Shown: positions 1 to 5,965 of the stretch, in pieces
How positions within the stretch are numbered: position 1 is the first letter of the stretch
How the letters are laid out: the number at the start of each line of letters is the position of its first letter
DNA from: Myxococcales bacterium
GTDB taxonomy: Bacteria; Myxococcota_A; UBA9042; PHBI01; JAAZYN01
Assembly: GCA_014239625.1 (NCBI GenBank)
Contig: JAAZYN010000256.1
Span: forward strand, 1 to 5,965
Length of the DNA: 5,965 nt
Direction of reading: 5' to 3'
Notes under the pieces: generated by a model
What the model was told of the DNA's origin: nothing
The model's database searches: none
Seen by the model: the letters and a program-made list of their open reading frames with translations, nothing else
Position numbers and translations under genes: made by a program

Positions 1-848
1 GTGGCCAGGTCTGCGTGCCCAAGCATGGCCTGGACCGAGCGCAAATCGGCGCCCCCATCCAAGAGGTGGGTGGCGAAGCTGTGGCGCAACTTGTGTGGTG
101 AGACGTCCCCAGGGAGCTCGAGCTGGGCCACGTATTTCTTGAGCTTCTTGGCGAACCCCTGACGCGTCATCCCTTTGCCGCGCGCCGTGATGAACAGTTC
201 ATGCGGGAGTCGGCGCAAGCCCCGGCGAGTCGCTCGATCCAGCAGCTCCGGCCTAGCGACCGCCAGGTAGCGCTCGATACGCTCTCGGGCGAAATCGCCC
301 AATGGCACGACACGCGTCTTGCTCCCCTTGCCGGTTGTCCTGAGCACACCACGATCCAGATCCACGTCCCCCAACTTGACCCGCACGAGCTCGCTGACCC
401 TAAGCCCCGAGCCATAGAGCAACTCGATCATCGCGGCGTCGCGGAGCGCACGTGGATCGTCCGAGTCCCGCCCCGGGTGCTCGGCCAGCTCCGCCACCTG
501 GGCCACCGAGAGAACCACGGGCAGGGGCCGCCCCAACGTGGGGAGAGGCACCCCGTCACAGGGATCATCGGACCGAAGGCGCTGCTCGATACAAAATCGA
601 CTGAACGTCCGCAGCGCACTCAGTGAACGTGCCGCCGATCGGCCGCTGAGGCCGACGCTGTCGCGCAGCCACCGGATGAAGCCCTCCACATGGACCCGAG
701 CGAAGGTCGCCGGGGTGGTCGCCTCTCCACGCTCGTCGAGGAACTCGCCGAACCGCCGCAGATCGCGCGCGTAGGCGTCCAGCGTGTGCGTGCTCACGCC
801 ACGCTCCAGCTGCAGGTAAATGAGAAACTGGTCGATCGCATCGTCCAT
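1..848 (-). CDS. xerD: Tyrosine site-specific recombinase XerD/XerC type, C-terminus cut by window edge
   Basis: Seen: reading leftward from the ATG at 848-846 gives 282 open codons that run off base 1. The N-terminal SAM-like core-binding domain spans about residues 1-95 and opens with DQFLIYLQLERGVSTHTLDAY, the usual Xer start. The catalytic domain follows from about 105. Active-site residues visible are Arg150 (GSGLRVSEL), Lys174 (TGKGSKTR), His252 and Arg255 (SPHKLRHSFATHLL) and His278 (LGHADL). The nucleophilic Tyr, expected about nine residues later, lies outside the window. Known: XerC/XerD resolve chromosome dimers at dif with FtsK, and spacing of the active-site residues is close to that of E. 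coli XerD (R148, K172). XerD is preferred over XerC on general resemblance only. Start choice: an in-frame TAG lies four codons upstream, and the N-terminus aligns with the family. The Shine-Dalgarno is poor (AGGG only 3 nt from ATG), so translation may lean on the upstream gene 48 bp away. Confidence 0.93.
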   Translation of the reverse strand, partial: MDDAIDQFLIYLQLERGVSTHTLDAYARDLRRFGEFLDERGEATTPATFARVHVEGFIRWLRDSVGLSGRSAARSLSALRTFSRFCIEQRLRSDDPCDGVPLPTLGRPLPVVLSVAQVAELAEHPGRDSDDPRALRDAAMIELLYGSGLRVSELVRVKLGDVDLDRGVLRTTGKGSKTRVVPLGDFARERIERYLAVARPELLDRATRRGLRRLPHELFITARGKGMTRQGFAKKLKKYVAQLELPGDVSPHKLRHSFATHLLDGGADLRSVQAMLGHADLA

Positions 849-892
849 CGCCCTATGCTACGACACACCAGGGTCAGCGGCGAGAAAGCACG

Positions 893-911
893 GGCCTCAG
901 GCTCCGAGGCC
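893..911 (-). repeat. Perfect 6-bp inverted repeat over the stop codon of the 590-residue gene
   Basis: GGCCTC (893-898) and GAGGCC (906-911) are separated by 7 nt, and the stop codon of the upstream gene (899-897) lies inside. In the minus-strand transcript this can form a short GC-rich hairpin just before xerD. No T-run follows, so it is not a standard intrinsic terminator. It could attenuate read-through into xerD or be chance in GC-rich DNA. Confidence 0.35.
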
Positions 912-2669
912 AAGGGCTCGATCCATGACCTCGAGGGCCTCGCCATACCCGGCGCGCGCGCCAAAGAGCGTGGCGACAGCCTCAGAAGCGTCCAGCAACT
1001 GCTCGAAGCCGCTCAACGAGGCCGTACTCACCAGGCCGATCCGAGCCGCGTTCTCGAGCAAGCGCTGGGTTGGCACCGCAGCGCAGCGGGCCAGCTCCTC
1101 GTTCGAGGCGATGCCGAGGCGGACCAACTCACGCAGCGTCCAGAACGGGGCCTCTACCCACACCTCCGAGAAGAGCTGCTGGCGCAGCAATGTTACGGCC
1201 GCGCGCCCGGCACCCGCGCCGATGACGCGCTCCAGCACACCCGGACTGGACTGCACGCGGCGGACCAGGGCGGGCACGTGCACCAGGCGCTCGATGAGGG
1301 GCCGGGTCCACGGCTCCGCGCCGAGGTCGCCAAGGGCGTTCAGCGCGACATCGAACTGGCCGCCTGTGATGACCGCCCTGAAGAAACCGTTGTCTCTCAT
1401 GCGCTGAACGAAGGCGAACACCTGGGGTTGGGGTGGGCGCCCCTCGATCAAGGATGCCAGAATTCCGAGCTCTATCAGCAGCCCATCGCCAGGCGGTCCA
1501 GACGACTCCACCCCCAGGTCGGGGGCCGTATACACCGGCCAGTCCCCCAGCTCGTTCCACCAACCGACGATCCGCTCTGCGACCGCAGACGCCTCGACCG
1601 ACGACGCCAGGACCGCGGGCGGCACCACACGGCCAAAGGAGGGCAGAGGTGCGTGAAGCTGCGGCGCGTGGAGCCCCGCCGGCGGGGGGGGGCCGCCACC
1701 AGGAGGCGGCATCGGGGCTAGCGGTACCTGCCTGGCCGGACGGGGCCGGGCCGGGGCCGGCGGATCCGCTCCCAGCTCCTCGGCATCCCTCAACGCAGCG
1801 GCCTCCATCACCGACAAGGCGCGGGGCGCATCGGCGTCCTCCTCGGACTCGGCGTCGACGTCCGCGAAGTCTTCCTCAAAAGCCACCGCCGCGGCCGCGA
1901 GCGCGTCAGGGTCGGGAGGCTCGGGCTCAGGAGGCATGTCCGCCCAGTCCTCGTTGCCGTCATCAACCCCGCCTGGAGCGGCCTGGGCCAGAGCCGGAGC
2001 CGGAGCCGAAGCCGGAGCCGGAGCCGGAGCCGTCGGCGGCGGTGGCGCCGCAGCCTCGACCTCCTCGTCGCTGTCCTCCTCGCTCTCATCTTCCTCTTCC
2101 AGATCCTCGAGGATCTCCTCGATGTCCATCTGACCAAGCTCGGTGGCGACCCGCTGTCCCTTGTCGGACAGGGCCCAGCGGATCCCTACGAGCTTGATGT
2201 AGCCCGTAGCCGCGAGCCAATCGAGCCAGGCTTGGAAGTTCGGCAGGGTGACGTAGTCTCCGGGATACACGTAACTGGTCACCATTCGATACAGCTCGTG
2301 CACACTGTGCAGGCGACCGCCGGCGGCGACATCCAACGCTTCGACGACGTACTTCACCAGCAAGATGTTGGCGTCGACCAGCCGCTGGTAGAGCAGCTCC
2401 TGCAGCTCTGGCAGGGAGTGAGTGGCCGCCATCGATTGCGCCAGCTGGCCCTGTTTCACGGTCTTTCGATCCCAGCTGAGATCGATCAGCGACAGAGCGA
2501 CCACCGTCTTCTCTTTGTCCCACAGCCCGTTCTTTCGCAAAAAGTCGCGAAACGCCTTGAACTTCGATCCGTCCGGGGTCCCCAAGAACCCGAGGATCAG
2601 CTGCAGCTTTGACAGGTATTGGTCGTAGCGCGTGCCCTGCAGCGCCTCGTATTCGACCCGTTGCCCCAT
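897..2669 (-). CDS. Hypothetical protein, winged-helix-like N-domain, long acidic Pro/Ala linker, helical C-domain
   Basis: I do not recognise this 590-residue protein. Seen: residues 1-180 form a compact, mostly helical domain with many aromatics. Residues about 138-178 (LPNFQAWLDWLAATGYIKL, then IRWALSDKG) look like the recognition helix and wing of a winged-helix fold. Residues 181-345 are low complexity: an acidic run (182-205), a Pro-Ala repeat (207-232), a second acidic stretch (238-280) and a Pro/Gly-rich part (302-345). Residues 350-590 form a predicted helical domain. There is no signal peptide or membrane segment, so it is probably cytoplasmic. Start: ATG at 2669-2667 has a perfect AGGAGG (2682-2677) 7 nt upstream. 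Context: it lies 48 bp upstream of xerD on the same strand and divergent from groS. A role in DNA binding or chromosome maintenance would be inference from the wing and the neighbour only. The coding call rests on the strong ribosome site, the length and the structured composition of both ends. Confidence 0.85.
   Translation of the reverse strand: MGQRVEYEALQGTRYDQYLSKLQLILGFLGTPDGSKFKAFRDFLRKNGLWDKEKTVVALSLIDLSWDRKTVKQGQLAQSMAATHSLPELQELLYQRLVDANILLVKYVVEALDVAAGGRLHSVHELYRMVTSYVYPGDYVTLPNFQAWLDWLAATGYIKLVGIRWALSDKGQRVATELGQMDIEEILEDLEEEDESEEDSDEEVEAAAPPPPTAPAPAPASAPAPALAQAAPGGVDDGNEDWADMPPEPEPPDPDALAAAAVAFEEDFADVDAESEEDADAPRALSVMEAAALRDAEELGADPPAPARPRPARQVPLAPMPPPGGGPPPPAGLHAPQLHAPLPSFGRVVPPAVLASSVEASAVAERIVGWWNELGDWPVYTAPDLGVESSGPPGDGLLIELGILASLIEGRPPQPQVFAFVQRMRDNGFFRAVITGGQFDVALNALGDLGAEPWTRPLIERLVHVPALVRRVQSSPGVLERVIGAGAGRAAVTLLRQQLFSEVWVEAPFWTLRELVRLGIASNEELARCAAVPTQRLLENAARIGLVSTASLSGFEQLLDASEAVATLFGARAGYGEALEVMDRALGLGA
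1684..1692 (-). repeat. Nine-base homopolymer (G9 on plus, C9 in the coding sense)
   Basis: A run of nine G on the plus strand encodes Pro327-Pro329 within a GGGPPPP stretch of the unknown 590-residue protein. Runs this long are prone to polymerase slippage. A one-base change here would leave the N-terminal domain intact and remove the C-terminal domain. Confidence 0.9.
1991..2032 (-). repeat. Seven tandem GAGCCG hexamers in the Pro-Ala linker
   Basis: Seven head-to-tail copies of GAGCCG (plus-strand reading), the fourth changed to AAGCCG. On the coding strand they give the alternating Ala-Pro run at about residues 213-226, with one Ser from the changed copy. Because the unit is six bases, gain or loss of copies would change linker length without shifting frame. 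Confidence 0.92.
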
Positions 2670-2808
2670 CTATTCGCCTCCTAATGGTTGACCTGGCCCC
2701 GATCGGACTCGACCGACGAGAGCGACAGAACATGGAACCGGAACGTAGCGCGTTATGCGTCGCATGGGAACCGGCGTTGACCCCGCGTCGCCGGGTCATT
2801 AAGGTCGC

Positions 2809-2835
2809 GCGGCAGTCGCACCTGCCGAGTGCCAA
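2809..2835 (+). promoter_or_regulatory. Degenerate CIRCE-like element upstream of groS
   Basis: The right arm GAGTGCCAA (2827-2835) matches the CIRCE half-site GAGTGCTAA at 8 of 9 positions. At the canonical 9-nt spacing the left arm GCGGCAGTC (2809-2817) matches TTAGCACTC at 5 of 9. Known: CIRCE binds the repressor HrcA and controls groES and grpE operons in many bacteria. The position, 55-82 bp before the groS start and just ahead of a -10-like box, suits a repressor site. The weak left arm keeps this tentative. Confidence 0.4.
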
Positions 2836-2851
2836 AATGAAGCGCTGCTAC

Positions 2852-2857
2852 TATAGA
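2852..2857 (+). promoter_or_regulatory. Candidate -10 box for groS-grpE
   Basis: TATAGA lies in the only A/T-rich patch of the divergent region and ends 33 bp before the groS start, leaving room for a short leader. At 17-bp spacing the place of a -35 box (2829-2834) holds no TTGACA-like sequence but coincides with the right arm of the CIRCE-like repeat. No sigma-32 type CCCCAT box is visible. Promoter assignment is a guess from position and composition. Confidence 0.3.
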
Positions 2858-2890
2858 TTTCAATACCCTAGAAGTGAGAGAGGTCAGATC

Positions 2891-3181
2891 ATGAACTTCA
2901 AGCCCCTCTATGATCGGATCGTCGTCAAGCGCATCGAGGGCGAGACGACATCCGCCGGCGGTATCATCATCCCCGACAGCGCCAAGGAAAAGCCGTTCAG
3001 CGCCAATGTTCTGGCGGTGGGTGGCGGAAAGCTGATGGATGATGGCTCGCTGCGTACGCTGGAAGTGAAGGCCGGCGACACGGTGCTGTTTGGTAAGTAC
3101 GCCGGCACCGAGATCAAGATCGACGGTGAGGAGCACACGATCCTGCGCGAGGACGACGTGCTGGGGATTGTGGAAGACTAG
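2891..3181 (+). CDS. groS: Co-chaperonin GroES (Cpn10)
   Basis: Role: GroES forms the seven-subunit lid that closes the GroEL folding chamber in the cytoplasm. Seen: 96 residues, the normal family length. The Cpn10 signature is complete (FKPLYDRIVVK at residues 3-13, then GGIII at 23-27). The mobile loop at about residues 16-33 carries the hydrophobic Ile25-Ile26-Ile27 that in the family docks on GroEL. The C-terminal half has the usual KAGDTVLFGKYAGTEIKIDGEE and ILREDDVLGIVE. Start: ATG at 2891 has AGAGAGG (2877-2883) 7 nt upstream. The frame is open further upstream, but those residues have no counterpart in GroES. Context: first gene of an apparent two-gene operon; the grpE start follows its stop after one base, so translation is probably coupled. 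Odd: groL, its usual downstream partner, is absent, so GroEL must be encoded elsewhere. Confidence 0.97.
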   Translation: MNFKPLYDRIVVKRIEGETTSAGGIIIPDSAKEKPFSANVLAVGGGKLMDDGSLRTLEVKAGDTVLFGKYAGTEIKIDGEEHTILREDDVLGIVED

Positions 3182-3182
3182 G

Positions 3183-3878
3183 ATGGACGCTCAAGAGCCA
3201 GCTCCGGAAGCCTCGGTCCACGACGGCCGGGAGCAGAGCCCGGGAGACCAAGCCACCACCAGTGGTGCCGCAGTGGATTCGGACGTGGATCTCGAGGCCC
3301 TGGTCCACGAGGCGGGTAACGGGACCGAGGCCGACGAGGGGGACTCGGAGGCGAGTGCCCCAAAACCTCCCCCCAAGCCCCCAGAAGACCCGCGCGACCG
3401 ACGCATCCGAGAGCTGCACAAACTCGTCGCGGAGAAAGACGAGCTGCTCAGAGACTACATCAAGGCCCACAAGCAGGCTCAGGCGCAGTGGGAAGCCCAC
3501 AAGCAGCGGCTGAAGAGGGACCGCGACGAGGAAGTCGCCGTGGCGAGGGGCAAGATCGTCGAGAAGTTCCTGACCGTCTCCGACAATATGGAGCGCTCGC
3601 TGGCGGCCGCCCAGGGGACCGACTCTGTGCCGGCTCTGCTCGAGGGAATGCAGCTCGTCTACAAGGGCTTCAGTCAGGTGTTGACGGAGCTGGGGTTGCG
3701 ACGGGTAGACCCCCTTGGCCAGGTCTTTGATCCGGCTTCGATGGAGGCCCTGGGCATCGTCCCGGTCCAAGACGCTAGCAAGGACAACATGGTGGTGAAC
3801 TGCCTTCAAGCAGGCTTCGCCATCGGCAACCGGGAGCTTCGCCCGGCTCTGGTCCAGGTGGGTAAATTTACCGGCTGA
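3183..3878 (+). CDS. grpE: Nucleotide exchange factor GrpE
   Basis: Role: GrpE releases ADP from DnaK and so drives the DnaK-DnaJ folding cycle; it acts as a cytoplasmic dimer. Seen: 231 residues, longer than E. coli GrpE (197) because of an acidic, Pro-rich, probably disordered N-terminus of about 70 residues. A long dimerising helix follows (about 70-130, rich in Lys, Glu and Arg), then NMERSLAAA (135-143) and the beta domain that contacts DnaK. That domain has the family signature FDPASMEALGIVP (182-194, with Met187 where many GrpEs have His) and the closing GFAIGNRELRPALVQVGK (211-228). Start: ATG at 3183, one base after the groS stop, with only a weak GGAAG 6 nt upstream, consistent with coupling. 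An in-frame extension back to 3090 would overlap groS and was not used. Odd: no dnaK or dnaJ follows; a gap and a convergent sigma gene do. Confidence 0.95.
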   Translation: MDAQEPAPEASVHDGREQSPGDQATTSGAAVDSDVDLEALVHEAGNGTEADEGDSEASAPKPPPKPPEDPRDRRIRELHKLVAEKDELLRDYIKAHKQAQAQWEAHKQRLKRDRDEEVAVARGKIVEKFLTVSDNMERSLAAAQGTDSVPALLEGMQLVYKGFSQVLTELGLRRVDPLGQVFDPASMEALGIVPVQDASKDNMVVNCLQAGFAIGNRELRPALVQVGKFTG

Positions 3879-3886
3879 CCCCAGTG

Positions 3887-3918
3887 CGCGTGATCATGTG
3901 ATGTGATCCTCTCACGCG
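3887..3918 (+). terminator. Possible terminator hairpin after grpE
   Basis: CGCGTGA (3887-3893) pairs perfectly with TCACGCG (3912-3918) across an 18-nt loop, starting 9 bp after the grpE stop. No T-tract follows, so it fits a hairpin that blocks 3' decay or helps Rho-type termination better than a classic intrinsic terminator. A competing smaller pairing GATCA/TGATC (3892-3896 and 3904-3908) lies inside. Confidence 0.35.
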
Positions 3919-3935
3919 AGGCCGAGCCAGGTGGG

Positions 3936-3961
3936 GCGACGTCGGCTCTCCTGGACGTCGC
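3936..3961. repeat. Perfect 8-bp inverted repeat, 10-nt spacer
   Basis: GCGACGTC (3936-3943) and GACGTCGC (3954-3961) are exact reverse complements. This is the strongest hairpin of the gap after grpE. It could be part of the transcription end of either convergent gene, or a protein-binding site. Confidence 0.6.
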
Positions 3962-3982
3962 TGAAGGCGCCGACGAGCCCGC

Positions 3983-4004
3983 GCGAGCGATGAAAAAGGC
4001 TCGC
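3983..4004. repeat. Perfect 6-bp inverted repeat with A-rich loop
   Basis: GCGAGC (3983-3988) and GCTCGC (3999-4004) enclose GATGAAAAAG. In the minus direction the loop contains five T in a row, but inside the hairpin rather than after it, so it does not make a standard terminator for the sigma gene. Confidence 0.45.
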
Positions 4005-4207
4005 CTCATGCGCATGGCACAGCGGTCGGCGACGCAATGTGCGGCCACCCTTGATAGGTGCCACCGTTTGAGCCCGACGGAGCAGCAGCTGTCGACGGTG
4101 AACCTTGACCTCGGGTGGGGCGTCCGCAGCTGGCAGCTGGCAGGCGGGAGTGAGCCCCTCGCCCGCTGGCCGTCCCCGATCGCGCCCTGGCACGACGTCC
4201 CGCGCCG

Positions 4208-4229
4208 GCACGCCTCGAGGTCCGCGTGC
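4208..4229 (-). terminator. Possible terminator hairpin after the sigma gene
   Basis: GCACGC (4208-4213) and GCGTGC (4224-4229) are exact reverse complements around a 10-nt loop that itself contains the palindrome CCTCGAGG. The hairpin begins 13 bp past the stop codon of the minus-strand sigma gene. No T-tract follows, so termination here is only suggested by position and stability. Confidence 0.35.
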
Positions 4230-4242
4230 GGTTCGACCACCG

Positions 4243-5808
<1,566 letters not shown>

Positions 5809-5842
5809 GCACTCTCCTTTTGCCCAGTGCCGCTAGAGCACT
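5809..5842 (-). promoter_or_regulatory. Possible alternative-hairpin leader controlling the sigma gene
   Basis: In transcript order the leader carries AGTGC (5842-5838), GCACT (5830-5826), then AGTGC again (5813-5809) directly before the ATG. The middle segment can pair with the first copy, leaving the ribosome site free. It can instead pair with the second, putting the AAGGAG site in a 12-nt loop and the start codon at the stem base. Five-base stems are short, and chance cannot be excluded. Confidence 0.3.
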
Positions 5843-5916
5843 CTTCCTTGGTCCGGCGCGGTTTGTTTGCAAGCGTCTTGCCAGGATCGGACGGGGCACC
5901 ATCGGGCGCCCAAGAG

Positions 5917-5942
5917 ATCTAACAAAACCGACTTATTATCAA
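5917..5942 (-). promoter_or_regulatory. Candidate promoter of the sigma gene
   Basis: The only A/T-rich patch upstream of the sigma gene reads, on the minus strand, TTGATA (5942-5937) then TTAGAT (5922-5917) 14 bp later. The hexamers resemble -35 and -10 boxes but the spacing is about 3 bp too short. Alternatively GATAAT (5940-5935) is the -10 box; its -35 at 17-bp spacing would be inside the window edge but shows no match. The implied leader is roughly 100 nt. Confidence 0.25.
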
Positions 5943-5965
5943 GAGCCTGGAGCCACCCGGACGCG

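Larger units (their letters stand above)
3879..4242. other. Gap between convergent grpE and sigma gene, no convincing gene
   Basis: This 364-bp stretch holds no ORF with a recognisable product. A GTG-started plus-strand frame of 116 codons (3903-4253) is open and mostly G/C at third positions. It lacks a Shine-Dalgarno, overlaps the sigma gene end and resembles nothing I know, and minus-strand frames are equally open. What stands out is secondary structure: perfect inverted repeats at 3887-3918, 3936-3961, 3983-4004 and 4208-4229. Further pairings are possible at 4058-4063 with 4188-4193, 4062-4067 with 4095-4100, and 4143-4148 with 4158-4163 (one G-U). It may simply be a bidirectional transcription-end region, or it may hide a structured RNA. 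Confidence 0.55.

Noticed and set aside
690..1721. 343-codon plus-strand ORF
   Set aside because: It lies antisense to the xerD start and the 590-residue gene, its product is a repetitive Arg/Gln/His-rich chain with no domain, and it has no ribosome site. It is a GC-bias shadow.
1433..2197. 254-codon plus-strand ORF rich in Pro and Arg
   Set aside because: Antisense of the low-complexity linker; the Pro/Arg/Glu repeats only mirror the GAGCCG hexamers.
2609..2890. Upstream extension of the groS frame
   Set aside because: GroES is a fixed-length protein of about 96 residues; the ATG at 2891 has a good ribosome site, and the extension crosses the divergent promoter region and the start of the opposite gene.
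3090..3182. Upstream extension of the grpE frame into groS
   Set aside because: It would overlap groS by 92 bases and add Arg/Ser-rich residues with no GrpE counterpart; ATG 3183 fits coupling to the groS stop.
4040..4200. 6S-RNA-like words (TTGAGCCCGA and ACCTTGACC) between grpE and the sigma gene
   Set aside because: The two words are about 35 nt apart, far closer than in 6S RNA, and the long central-bubble hairpin does not form around them.
5833..5843. GAGTGCTC on the minus strand as a CIRCE half-site before the sigma gene
   Set aside because: No partner arm occurs at 9-bp spacing on either side.

Overview
The window is about 6 kb of GC-rich bacterial chromosome. It holds five protein genes and no sign of mobile DNA, CRISPR, tRNA or rRNA. 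The gene set (an XerD recombinase, a GroES, a GrpE, a primary-type sigma-70 with a non-conserved-region insert) fits a proteobacterium in the broad old sense. Three traits suggest Myxococcota (former Deltaproteobacteria): the GC richness, the Pro/Ala/acid-rich linkers, and the separation of groES and grpE from groEL and dnaK. No marker here fixes the taxon, so this is an inference from style.

Layout, left to right. At 1-848 (minus strand) lies a site-specific tyrosine recombinase of the XerD/XerC type, cut at its C-terminus by the window edge. At 897-2669 (minus) lies a 590-residue protein I do not recognise. It has an N-terminal helical domain with a likely winged-helix end, about 165 residues of acidic and Pro/Ala low-complexity linker, and a C-terminal helical domain. 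It is 48 bp upstream of xerD on the same strand, so the two may be cotranscribed. At 2670-2890 is a divergent intergenic region with a degenerate CIRCE-like inverted repeat and a -10-like box facing the chaperone genes. At 2891-3181 (plus) is groS (GroES), followed after one base by grpE (3183-3878, plus). Neither groL nor dnaK adjoins them. At 3879-4242 is a gap between convergent genes with no convincing gene but several perfect inverted repeats. At 4243-5808 (minus) is an RpoD-type sigma factor. It keeps regions 1.2, 2, 3 and 4 and a non-conserved-region insert but lacks a normal region 1.1. Its 5' leader and first codons carry several inverted repeats, one of which could hide the ribosome binding site.

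How the genes relate: groS and grpE encode the cofactors of two different chaperone machines (GroEL and DnaK) and look like one translationally coupled, probably heat-regulated operon. The sigma factor converges on it from the other side. The xerD gene and its unknown partner diverge from it. The least explained items are the 590-residue protein, the operon of co-chaperones without chaperones, and the structured 5' end of the sigma gene.
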